Assembly: GCA_964468815.1 (NCBI GenBank)
Contig: CAYXWN010000005.1
Span: 1-62,171, forward strand
DNA: 62,171 nucleotides
Direction: 5' to 3'
Source: UMGS621 sp964468815
GTDB taxonomy: Bacteria > Bacillota > Clostridia > Christensenellales > Borkfalkiaceae
Position 1 is the first letter of the stretch. The number at the start of each line of letters is the position of its first letter. The notes under the pieces are model-generated. The model had not been told where the DNA came from and made no database searches. It saw only the letters and a list, made by a program, of their open reading frames with translations. Made by a program: the position numbers and the translations under genes. This document shows, one piece after another, positions 23,295 through 32,020 of the stretch.

Positions 23295-25262
23295 ATGGCT
23301 AAAAAGGTAACGCAATCGTATAACGCAGAGGATATCAAGGTTTTGGAGGGGCTGGACGCGGTTCGCCTGCGTCCCGGTATGTATATCGGTTCGACGGGTA
23401 GTCGCGGACTCCACCATATTCTTTGGGAAATCGTCGACAACGCGATCGACGAGGCGGCAAACGGCTATGCCGATCGGGTAGACGTCAAATTATATACGGA
23501 CGGCTCTGCTTCCGTCGAGGATAACGGAAGAGGAATCCCGACCGATATTCACCCTAAGATGGGCGTTTCGGCGGTAGAGGTCGTCTTTACGCAGTTGCAC
23601 GCTGGCGGAAAATTCGACGCGCACAACTATAATTATTCGGGCGGCTTGCACGGCGTCGGCGCGTCGGTAACGAACGCGTTGTCCGAATGGCTGCAAGTAG
23701 AAGTTTACGACCGAACGGTTCATAAAATGGAATTCCGCTCCTATCGGGACGAGAAAACGGGTAAGATGCTTTCGGGAATTCCGCAGGGGCATCTCGTAAA
23801 CACCAAGGAAAAGACGGATAAAAAGGGAACGTTCATTCGCTTTAAGCCGGACAAGACGGTGTTTGAAACGGTGATTTTTCAACCCGAATTGATCTTACGC
23901 AGATTAAAGGAACTTGCTTTTTTAAATAAAGGGCTGACGATCACGTTCGAGGATCAACGTCGCGCAAATTCCGAGCCGATTTCCTTTTGTTTCGGCGGCG
24001 GTTTGAACGATTTCGTAAAATACTTGAACGAGGGAAAATCCGCTCTGTATGCAGAGCCGCTTTACGTTTCCGCCGTTAAGGACGATATATTGGTCGAGTT
24101 CGCGATTCAGCATACGGATACGTATACCGAATCGGTGATATCGTACGTCAACAATATTCCCACCGCGGACGGCGGCATGCACGAAACGGGATTCAAATCC
24201 GGGCTTACGCGGATTCTGAACGACTTCGCGCGTCGGGAAAATTATTTGAAAGAAAAGGACGAAAGTCTGATGGGGGACGATTTCCGCGAGGGGCTTACCG
24301 CGATTTTGTCCGTCAAAATGAAGAACGTGCAGTTCGAGGGGCAAACGAAGGGAAAACTCGGCAACCCCGAAGCGCGCCCTGCGGTCGAAGCTGTGACCGT
24401 CGAGGGATTGGACGCGCTTTCTCGCAATAAAAAATTGTCTTCCGTATTCGAAGCGGTAATGAAAAAGGCTCTTTCCGCCGCAAAGGTGCGTATCGCTACG
24501 CGTAAGGCGAAAGAGATCGCCCGTGCGGCAAAAGGAATCGAGGCGCAAAACCTCGTCGGAAAACTCTCTGCGTGTACGGGGAAAAAACCGGAACTGAACG
24601 AATTGTTCATCGTGGAGGGCGATTCGGCAGGCGGTTCTGCAAAGCAAGCGCGCGTTCGGCAGTATCAAGCGATTCTTCCGTTGCGCGGCAAACCCTTGAA
24701 CGTCGAAAAGAAGAAGTTGGATCAAATTTTACAGAACGAGGAGATTCGTACGATCATCTCCGCGTTGGGCGCAGGGATCGGAAACGATTTTTCTCCCGAA
24801 GATTTGAAATATCATAAAGTGATCATTTTATCCGATGCCGATCAAGACGGCGCGCATATTCGAGCGATTCTCTTGACGTTCTTTTTCCGTTATATGCGCG
24901 AGTTGGTCAATCGCGGACACGTTTATATCGGCATGCCGCCGTTGTATAAAGTTTACAAAAAGGACGTTGTTGAATACGCCTACGACGACAACGAGTTGCA
25001 AGAGGCGATTAAGCGCGTCGGAAAAGGCTATCAAATTCAACGCTATAAAGGACTTGGCGAAATGGATCCCGCGCAACTTTGGGAAACGACGATGGATCCG
25101 GCAACGCGCAGCATGATGCAAGTGACGGTGGAAGACGCCGCCGAGGCGGAGCGCATGATCACCGTTTTGATGGGCGATCAACTGGAAGAACGCAAACGCT
25201 ATATCGCGGAGCACGCGAATTTCAATAAAGTCGATACTTTTATAAAAGAAGTGAAACGGTAA
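23295..25262 (+). CDS. parE: Type IIA DNA topoisomerase subunit B (ParE-like)
   Basis: A 655-residue ATPase subunit that drives strand passage. The GHKL ATPase shows EIVDNAIDEA, EDNGRGIPTD and SGGLHGVGASV. The TOPRIM domain shows EGDSAGGSAK and DADQDGAHI for metal binding. KELAFLNKGLTITFEDQR resembles ParE more than GyrB. Start ATG 23295 gives the usual AKKVTQSYNAEDIKVLEGL N-terminus; a ribosome site TAGGAG is about 14 nt upstream, rather far. It pairs with parC, 13 nt downstream. ParE versus GyrB is inferred mainly from the partner subunit. Confidence 0.83.
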   Translation: MAKKVTQSYNAEDIKVLEGLDAVRLRPGMYIGSTGSRGLHHILWEIVDNAIDEAANGYADRVDVKLYTDGSASVEDNGRGIPTDIHPKMGVSAVEVVFTQLHAGGKFDAHNYNYSGGLHGVGASVTNALSEWLQVEVYDRTVHKMEFRSYRDEKTGKMLSGIPQGHLVNTKEKTDKKGTFIRFKPDKTVFETVIFQPELILRRLKELAFLNKGLTITFEDQRRANSEPISFCFGGGLNDFVKYLNEGKSALYAEPLYVSAVKDDILVEFAIQHTDTYTESVISYVNNIPTADGGMHETGFKSGLTRILNDFARRENYLKEKDESLMGDDFREGLTAILSVKMKNVQFEGQTKGKLGNPEARPAVEAVTVEGLDALSRNKKLSSVFEAVMKKALSAAKVRIATRKAKEIARAAKGIEAQNLVGKLSACTGKKPELNELFIVEGDSAGGSAKQARVRQYQAILPLRGKPLNVEKKKLDQILQNEEIRTIISALGAGIGNDFSPEDLKYHKVIILSDADQDGAHIRAILLTFFFRYMRELVNRGHVYIGMPPLYKVYKKDVVEYAYDDNELQEAIKRVGKGYQIQRYKGLGEMDPAQLWETTMDPATRSMMQVTVEDAAEAERMITVLMGDQLEERKRYIAEHANFNKVDTFIKEVKR

Positions 25263-25275
25263 GGTGAGAACGAAT

Positions 25276-27693
25276 ATGAGTGAAAACAAACAGCCGATTT
25301 TTGAGGTTTCGTTAGACGAGGTTCTCCACAATTCCATGATGCCCTATGCGGAGCACGTTATTTTGGATCGCGCTTTGCCGCGCGTGGAGGACGGGTTAAA
25401 GCCCGTGCAACGCCGTATTCTTTATACGATGTACGAACTTGGCTTAACGCCGGATAAGCCGCATAAAAAGTGCGCGAAGATCGTCGGCGACTGTCTTGGT
25501 AAATATCATCCGCACGGAGATTCTTCCGTTTACGACGCATTGGTGCGCATGGCGCAAGATTTCAATATGCGTATGCCGCTTGTGAACGGGCACGGAAATT
25601 TCGGAACGGTGGACGGGGATTCCGCCGCGGCTTACCGTTATACGGAAGCGCGGTTAGAGCAACTTGCGCTTGAACTTTTGCGCGATATCGATAAAGATAC
25701 GGTCGATTTTTCTTTGAATTTCGACGATTCTTTGATGGAACCGAATACGCTTCCGGGGCGGTTTCCGAATTTGCTCGTCAACGGTGCGACGGGGATCGCG
25801 GTCGGGCTTGCGACCAATATTCCGCCGCATAATCTCGGCGAGGTAATTGACGGAACGGTCGCGATGATCGACAATCCGAAGATTACTCTAAAAGAGATGA
25901 TGAAGCATATCAAGGGACCGGATTTCCCGACGGGCGCGCAGATCGTCGGCGGAGAGGAGTTGGAAAACGCTTACGCGACGGGACGGGGCAAGATTCGCGT
26001 TCGCGCGAATATTTCGTTGGAATCGGAAGGCGCGAAACGCAGTATCGTCGTGAAAGAAATTCCCTATCAAGTCAATAAGGCGAATCTTTTAAAGAAAATC
26101 GCCGACTTAAAAGAGGAAAAGAAAGACGAGTCGTTTGCCGATATCGCCGAGGTTGTGGACGAATCGGACAGAACGGGTATGCGCGCCGTCATTCGTCTGA
26201 AAAAGGACGCGGATGCCAACAGAATTTGCGCCATGCTCTTAAAGTATACCGATCTCGAAACGACGTTCGGTATCAATATGGTGGCGATCGCCGGCGGAAA
26301 GCCCAAACAGATGGGGCTTTTGGAGATTCTCTCTTACTATATCAATTACCAGCGCGAGGTGATTTTGCGTCGTTCCAAATTCGATCTCGAACGGGCAAAG
26401 GAACGCGCGCATATTTTGGAAGGATTGATCATCGCCGTTTTGAATATCGACGAGGTTGTCCGTATCATTAAAAATTCGGCGAATACGCCCGAAGCGCGGC
26501 AGAATTTACGCGCGCGGTTTAACCTTTCCGAGGTACAGGCGAACGCCGTGCTCGATCTCCGCTTGGCGCGTTTGACGCGTTTGGAGATTACGAAGTTGCA
26601 AGAAGAACTCGAACAACTTCGCAAACTCATTAAAGAGTTGACTGCGATCATCGGCAGCAAAAAACTTCAAATGGAGGTCGTAAAAGGCGAACTGCTTGAA
26701 GTGAAAAAGAAGTACAAGAGCGTTCGTCGCACGGGAATCGGCGGCGCGGCGGAACTTTCTATCGAAGAGTTGGCGGCGGAAGAAAAAGAGGTGAAAAGCC
26801 TCGTCGCGGCGTATACGGCGGACGGCTTATTCAAGTTGATCTCCGAAAAGAATTACAGAATGTCCGACCGCGGCGTAGACGGCGAATCGGCAGGAAGCGT
26901 TCTTACGTTGTCCGCTCCCGTTCGTTCGGATCAAACTCTTTTGGCGTTCAGTAACTTAGGAAACGCTTTTAAGATTGATCCCGAAATCGTTCAAACGGTG
27001 AAATTCCGCGATCGCGGACAGAAGTTTTCTTCGATTGCGAAAGACGCGCTTCCGAACGAATATCCGATCGCGTTCTATCCGTTGGAAGAAGAACTTCCGC
27101 TCGGCAATTTGTTGTTCTTGACCAAGCAGGGCATGATCAAAAAGACTAATTGGAGCGAATACAATCTGTTAAAGAATTACTATCAAGCGATGAAATTGAA
27201 AGAGGGGGACGAGGTGATTGCCGTCGTACCCGAACTGTTCGACATGACGCTTGCGTTCGTTACGGAAAGAGGTATGTGCTTAAACGCTTTGATGGATGAT
27301 ATCCCCATTCAGGGGCGCGTTGCCGGCGGCGTCAAGGGAATCAATCTTGCGGACGGCGATTCGGTCGTAATGGCAAAGCAAGTAGACGATGCCGGCGAAT
27401 TGATCGTAATCGTGAATACGGGTATGTACAAACGCGTTTTGGTATCCGATTTCGAGCCGATGGCGCGCTACCGCAAGGGCGTTAAGATCGTCGATCTCGA
27501 CGCAAAAGACAAGGTCGTGTTTGCGGATTTCGTACAAGATCCGTACGACGTTGCCGTGTTGGATTCGGAGGGCGTTGTGTTCGTCGTCAATTCGGAGGAG
27601 ATTCGTATCGACAATCGCGTCACGAAAGGAAGAGCGTTGCGCGGGGACAACAAAAAGAAGATTCCCGTCAAGGCGTATCGCGTAATTCAATAA
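25276..27693 (+). CDS. parC: Type IIA DNA topoisomerase subunit A (ParC-like)
   Basis: An 805-residue DNA-cutting subunit. The catalytic Tyr is in AYRYTEARL. The quinolone region reads GKYHPHGDSSVYDAL, with Ser and Asp kept at the two main resistance positions, so target-site resistance there is not expected. The C-terminal beta-pinwheel (from about residue 510) lacks an obvious QRRGGKG-like GyrA box, which is the hallmark of gyrase wrapping; this favours topoisomerase IV (decatenation). The start at 25276 follows AAGGTGAG. A GTG at 25264 is in frame but lies inside that ribosome site. A second set (gyrBA) would be expected elsewhere in the genome. Confidence 0.83.
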   Translation: MSENKQPIFEVSLDEVLHNSMMPYAEHVILDRALPRVEDGLKPVQRRILYTMYELGLTPDKPHKKCAKIVGDCLGKYHPHGDSSVYDALVRMAQDFNMRMPLVNGHGNFGTVDGDSAAAYRYTEARLEQLALELLRDIDKDTVDFSLNFDDSLMEPNTLPGRFPNLLVNGATGIAVGLATNIPPHNLGEVIDGTVAMIDNPKITLKEMMKHIKGPDFPTGAQIVGGEELENAYATGRGKIRVRANISLESEGAKRSIVVKEIPYQVNKANLLKKIADLKEEKKDESFADIAEVVDESDRTGMRAVIRLKKDADANRICAMLLKYTDLETTFGINMVAIAGGKPKQMGLLEILSYYINYQREVILRRSKFDLERAKERAHILEGLIIAVLNIDEVVRIIKNSANTPEARQNLRARFNLSEVQANAVLDLRLARLTRLEITKLQEELEQLRKLIKELTAIIGSKKLQMEVVKGELLEVKKKYKSVRRTGIGGAAELSIEELAAEEKEVKSLVAAYTADGLFKLISEKNYRMSDRGVDGESAGSVLTLSAPVRSDQTLLAFSNLGNAFKIDPEIVQTVKFRDRGQKFSSIAKDALPNEYPIAFYPLEEELPLGNLLFLTKQGMIKKTNWSEYNLLKNYYQAMKLKEGDEVIAVVPELFDMTLAFVTERGMCLNALMDDIPIQGRVAGGVKGINLADGDSVVMAKQVDDAGELIVIVNTGMYKRVLVSDFEPMARYRKGVKIVDLDAKDKVVFADFVQDPYDVAVLDSEGVVFVVNSEEIRIDNRVTKGRALRGDNKKKIPVKAYRVIQ

Positions 27694-28118
27694 AAAGTTC
27701 GGGCAGTGTGGCAAATATAAAAACCGTTAAGAAGCATTGAAACGGTGAAGTATTAAATTAAGCGCAATCTTTTTTAAGAAAAAGCGGTGAGGTTTTCTCG
27801 CCGCTTTTGTCATGTGAAAACAGACGGAGAAAGAGAAAATTTATCATAGAAAATTTTTTTGAAAAGCAGATGGAGTCACAAGTCGTTTTTGCTGCCCGAC
27901 AAGAACGGAAAAAGCGTTTGCCGAAAGAGAAAATGCGAAGAGACCGAAAAAAGGGCGGCATACATTTTTGTATAGAAATTCATTCGTGCGATTTTATTGT
28001 TTTTTGAAAGGGAAATGGCTCAAAAAGTATGTTTTGTGTATGTATATCTCTCTTTTTCTGTATTCTCATTTAGTTAAAATAATGTTACAATAAAAGAAAT
28101 TGGATTGGAGGAAAAATT
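27694..28118. other. Intergenic, AT-rich, no gene seen
   Basis: Apart from the terminator at 27781-27808 and a likely -10 box TACAAT at 28086-28091 (preceded by TG, weak -35) for the next gene, no conserved structure was recognised. It separates housekeeping genes from the accessory carbohydrate locus. No transposon or attachment-site trace was seen. Confidence 0.5.
27781..27808 (+). terminator. Terminator after parC
   Basis: AAAGCGG and CCGCTTT arms with an inner GAG/CTC pair, followed by a short T tract. Confidence 0.65.
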
Positions 28119-30338
28119 ATGATAGTAAACAATTGGTTTTGTAAGAAAGGGATTCTTTTCCTGTTGTTGTCGGTGTGCTGTTTATCGCTTTTCGCGAGTG
28201 CGGTGATTTCGTTTGCCGATGAAGAGGGTGCGCGTGTTTCTCTTTGGAACGATACGGCGGACACGGCGATCGTTGCCAACGAGGACGGAAGCATAACCGC
28301 AAATGCGGCGTTCGACGATAACGGGAAAGCGCTTGTGACCGGAGGGTATTACACGGAGAACGTGGCGAGCCGCGAGGCGTTGGAAAAGACGGGAACGATT
28401 TCCGTTTGCGTGGCATTTTCGTTTGCCGACGTGGTTTTGAATAATCATTTGATTCCCTTTATTTCCAATCGACCTTTGACGAGTTGGATGGGCGACGTCT
28501 TTGCGGAGAACGGCTCGTTTTATCTTGGCAATTCCGACCATTTGGCGGGGGCGCGGATTTATTATCAAACGCAATCGCACTATCAGTCGAACATCGCATT
28601 GATCCGTGTTTGCGATTATGCAAATTATCGAACGGCGAATTATTTTAAAAACGTTAGCCCGACGTTGCAAACAAAGCATATGCTTCGGTATCTGATTACG
28701 GAAACGAATTTGACGATGGAATTTGACGGGCAACCGCTTACCTTAAACGCGAATACTACGTCTGCTTACGAATTGCAAAAGGCGAAAGACGTTAATTGGA
28801 CGTTATCCGATTTTTTGGACGAAGAGGGAAATCCGTCCGTTTATTTCGGATTCCTCAACAGCGGATTCGGCAACGTGACCGTTTATAAAGTTTCGGACGG
28901 CGATAATACCGTAAAGGTCGGCAATTTCGAGGGGGACGAGGACGCGCTTTCCGAACGGGACGGCGCGGCGTATTTGACGAACGGCAGCGCTTATGCGCTC
29001 CAAACTTACGACGCTTCCGATTTAATTCAGGGTACGTTTGCGATACGGAACGTCCCTGCTTACGTATACGAGGGCGTTTCGGAGGAGGAGTGCGATCCGT
29101 CCGCAAGAACTTGGTTTCGCGTGAATTTTAAGGATTCCGTTGCCGGATTGTCGGACGGAAACGGCTTTTGCATTACGTGGTATCCGTTGGAAGAAACGGG
29201 AGAGAGCCGTACCGAAATCGAATTCGGCTATCTCGGAAACGGTATATATCATTCGTTAAAGAGTTTTCTCGTCGGCGTGAATGCGATCGGAGAGCATTGG
29301 TTCTCGGTTTTGTCCGGAGACGGGTGGTTTCGTTTGATTGCGGACGGGGAAAGCGTTTTTGTCGAAATCGCGGCGGATAACGGACTTTACGAGATGAATG
29401 AAAACATGGATCGGGATAATATGCAACTGTATTATACGGCGGACGACGGGTATCCTCAAACGTACCCCGGGAAATGGGAGATCGCCTTGCAAGACGCAAC
29501 CGTTCTGTCAAGCGAGAGCGGCTATGTTCGGACGGGCGACGTCGCGCTTTCCTCTTCGGGAGAATATCGCGAAAATACGGTGGAAAAGGATGGAAGAACA
29601 TATCAAATCATTGAGGAAAACAAGACGCTCACGCTTTCCGGCGGCGAGCATTCGGGACTGCGCGACGGAGAAATTTACGCGACCGTTCCCGTGAAATTGT
29701 TTTCCCGATTGGACGTGAATTTAGAGATGACGCTCGGAATCGGCGCGTTACCCGTTTGCGGCGAGAACGGCGATTCTTATATCGGTTTGTTCTTCTCCGC
29801 GTGCCCGGGAGGAACGACCGATCCGACGGAAGAAAAATCGGCGTTTACTTTAATTCTCAGACGGAATAGCGAGAGCGAACTGTCCGTTTATTGCAAGATG
29901 GGAAGCGAAACGACGACGAAAACGGTTGTCGTTTCGGGGGAACAGATCACCGTTTCGTTCGGTTGGAGCGGATCCGATTCTGAAATTGCAATCGACGGAG
30001 AACGGTTGCTCGTCGGGTTGTTGACGAAAGGAAACTTTAATTCGGCGGACGGCTTGCAGGGATATTTTTCAATGAAAAGATATAGCGAAGTCGCCGAGAA
30101 TTGGACGGTAACCGTTTCCGCGCCGCGGCACAAACTCGTGACTGCGGATGAAACGCCGGATAATCCGGAGAATCCGGATAATCCGATTGAACCGGAAAAT
30201 CCGAACAATCCCGGAAAAACAGACGATTTGACGGGCGGTTGCGGTGCGTCCTTGGGCGGCAATATCGCGATTATCTGTGCTTTGTCGGTCGGGGTTGCCG
30301 TCGTGCTGTTGATACGGAAAAAAATCAAAAAATACTAA
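28119..30338 (+). CDS. Surface protein with signal peptide, Pro/Asn linker and Cys-containing C-terminal anchor
   Basis: A 739-residue exported protein. Residues 1-33 form a signal peptide (GILFLLLSVCCLSLFASAV). The bulk is beta-rich and resembles glycan-binding jelly-roll modules in style (repeated VYFGFLNSGFGNVTVYKVSD-type segments) but no family is assigned. Residues about 683-705 are a PDNPENPDNP-type linker. The end has GGCGASLGGN, a hydrophobic helix and RKKIKKY. This three-part tail (small-residue motif with Cys, helix, basic cluster) is like known C-terminal sorting signals and is not LPXTG. It is the first gene of the rhamnoside locus, 15 nt before the binding protein, so a glycan-capture role is plausible. 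Confidence 0.7.
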   Translation: MIVNNWFCKKGILFLLLSVCCLSLFASAVISFADEEGARVSLWNDTADTAIVANEDGSITANAAFDDNGKALVTGGYYTENVASREALEKTGTISVCVAFSFADVVLNNHLIPFISNRPLTSWMGDVFAENGSFYLGNSDHLAGARIYYQTQSHYQSNIALIRVCDYANYRTANYFKNVSPTLQTKHMLRYLITETNLTMEFDGQPLTLNANTTSAYELQKAKDVNWTLSDFLDEEGNPSVYFGFLNSGFGNVTVYKVSDGDNTVKVGNFEGDEDALSERDGAAYLTNGSAYALQTYDASDLIQGTFAIRNVPAYVYEGVSEEECDPSARTWFRVNFKDSVAGLSDGNGFCITWYPLEETGESRTEIEFGYLGNGIYHSLKSFLVGVNAIGEHWFSVLSGDGWFRLIADGESVFVEIAADNGLYEMNENMDRDNMQLYYTADDGYPQTYPGKWEIALQDATVLSSESGYVRTGDVALSSSGEYRENTVEKDGRTYQIIEENKTLTLSGGEHSGLRDGEIYATVPVKLFSRLDVNLEMTLGIGALPVCGENGDSYIGLFFSACPGGTTDPTEEKSAFTLILRRNSESELSVYCKMGSETTTKTVVVSGEQITVSFGWSGSDSEIAIDGERLLVGLLTKGNFNSADGLQGYFSMKRYSEVAENWTVTVSAPRHKLVTADETPDNPENPDNPIEPENPNNPGKTDDLTGGCGASLGGNIAIICALSVGVAVVLLIRKKIKKY

Positions 30339-30353
30339 AACGAGGAATTTGAT

Positions 30354-32006
30354 ATGAAATGTTTAAGAAAGAAGATTATTTTGATACTGTGCTTGATTTT
30401 TGCGTTCGGCTTTGTCGGTTGCAGTGACGTGGAAGAGCCGTCTGTTCCGGGGAAGCAAGAGTTGAAAGGCTCGATCGTAATCGCGCTTCCGTTGGCAGGG
30501 AAGGATCAACAGATCACGCAGGCGGTCATAGACGCGTATACGAGCATCAATCCGAAAGTTAAAATCGAATATAAGGCGATTTCCAACGACGATTATAAGA
30601 GTTATCTCGAAACGCCGCTTTCTTCGGACGATTTGAGCAGCGTACCGTTCGATATCGTCATGAATAACGTGATACCGTCCTTTTTGAATACCAAAAAATT
30701 TGTGGATTTTTCGCAGTATTTATATGAAGAAAATCCCTATTACGACAATCAGATTTGGGCGGATACGATGGATGAAATCGCTTATCAACCGAAAGGGGCG
30801 CACGGAGAAATATACAGCCTCAGTTTCGGCAATACGCACGTCGTCTTTGCGTACAATAAAGATATTATCGAGGCTGCCGGAGTGGATGAATCCGAATTTG
30901 AAACGTGGGACGGCTTTATCGGTGCTTGCGAGAAGATCGCGGCGTCCGGCGTAACGCCTTTGGCGATTGCCGGCGATATGGACAGTTTTTACGGCAGACA
31001 GATGTGCTGGATCGTCAGTGCCTACGTCGATCAATATTTCAGAAGCGTTGCGGAAGACGTTCACGCGCAACCGAACGATTGGAATTACGATTCGCGTTTG
31101 GATTCCGTTTGGCAGTACGCGCCGTATCCGACCTTGACGGACGGTATGACGGAAGAGGAAGCGGCGGCTGCTTGGCGCAAAGCGTATTATAACGACAGTT
31201 TTACGAGTTATACGGCAAACGAGTTGAGAACGCTGAAAGCGATGCAAGACGGCGACCTCGGTCCGATAAGCAAAAAGTATCAAAATATGCTGGCGAATTT
31301 GGCGGAAGTATTTCCGAAATATACGTTGCCGAATTTTACCTCGACGGATAGCCCGGGGACGATTTCCAAGTTTTTGACGGGCGATGCGGCGATTACGTTA
31401 CAGCAAGCGTATTATACTTATTCGTCTTATTTGCAGAGAGGAAAGCCTTTTAATATCGGGTTCTTCGATTTCCCGGCAATGTCCTCTAATCAAAGATATG
31501 AAGAATTAAAAGATTACGGCCCGGACTGCAATTATACGCGTTCGATCGGCGGATCTTTGGGCAATTACGGAATCGTCAATAAAAGCACCGCGCAAACACA
31601 ACTTTGCATTGACTTTATGATGTTTTGGAGTTCTAAACAGGGGCAAGAAGCAGATATCGCTATGCGAGAAGCCATCGAAGCGCCGATGCTGACCGTGCCG
31701 CTCGTTAAGGGGGTGGAAGTGCCGGAATCGTTGTTATTTGGGTTTGAACCGCTAACTTTCCGAGGATCGGCGGAGAGCAATCCGACGCAATTGTTCGCAC
31801 GGGGAATCAAAAACGAAAGTTACAGCATGAGTGCGTATCAACGGAACGTGACCGCTCTTTTCAAAACGCAACTTACATATAGCGATATCAATCAATTTTC
31901 GGTAAAAATGCAGAAAGATATCAAGGATAATCTGTATCGGTATCTCGCTCTGCGCGGATATGACGCGGAATGTTTGCAGAACGTATCGGCAAATCCGTTT
32001 ATCTGA
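30354..32006 (+). CDS. Sugar ABC transporter substrate-binding lipoprotein (family 1 extracellular solute-binding)
   Basis: A 550-residue lipoprotein. The signal peptide ends in FGFVGC, a good lipobox, with Cys about residue 23. The mature N-terminus KGSIVIALPLAGKDQQITQAV and the FDIVMNNV / IYSLSFGNTHVVFAYNKDII segments are typical for carbohydrate-binding proteins that use MalF/MalG-type permeases. It is longer than the usual 420-450 residues, which is common for proteins binding larger oligosaccharides. CGAGGA precedes the ATG. The permease genes follow directly. The ligand is not readable from sequence; the neighbouring rhamnosidase suggests a rhamnoside. Confidence 0.88.
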   Translation: MKCLRKKIILILCLIFAFGFVGCSDVEEPSVPGKQELKGSIVIALPLAGKDQQITQAVIDAYTSINPKVKIEYKAISNDDYKSYLETPLSSDDLSSVPFDIVMNNVIPSFLNTKKFVDFSQYLYEENPYYDNQIWADTMDEIAYQPKGAHGEIYSLSFGNTHVVFAYNKDIIEAAGVDESEFETWDGFIGACEKIAASGVTPLAIAGDMDSFYGRQMCWIVSAYVDQYFRSVAEDVHAQPNDWNYDSRLDSVWQYAPYPTLTDGMTEEEAAAAWRKAYYNDSFTSYTANELRTLKAMQDGDLGPISKKYQNMLANLAEVFPKYTLPNFTSTDSPGTISKFLTGDAAITLQQAYYTYSSYLQRGKPFNIGFFDFPAMSSNQRYEELKDYGPDCNYTRSIGGSLGNYGIVNKSTAQTQLCIDFMMFWSSKQGQEADIAMREAIEAPMLTVPLVKGVEVPESLLFGFEPLTFRGSAESNPTQLFARGIKNESYSMSAYQRNVTALFKTQLTYSDINQFSVKMQKDIKDNLYRYLALRGYDAECLQNVSANPFI

Positions 32007-32020
32007 TTCCGGAGAAAAAA

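Noticed and set aside
23295..27693. gyrB-gyrA
   Set aside because: The A subunit lacks an obvious GyrA box in its C-terminal domain and the B subunit looks more like ParE. The pair is also not next to dnaA, dnaN or recF. Gyrase is not excluded.
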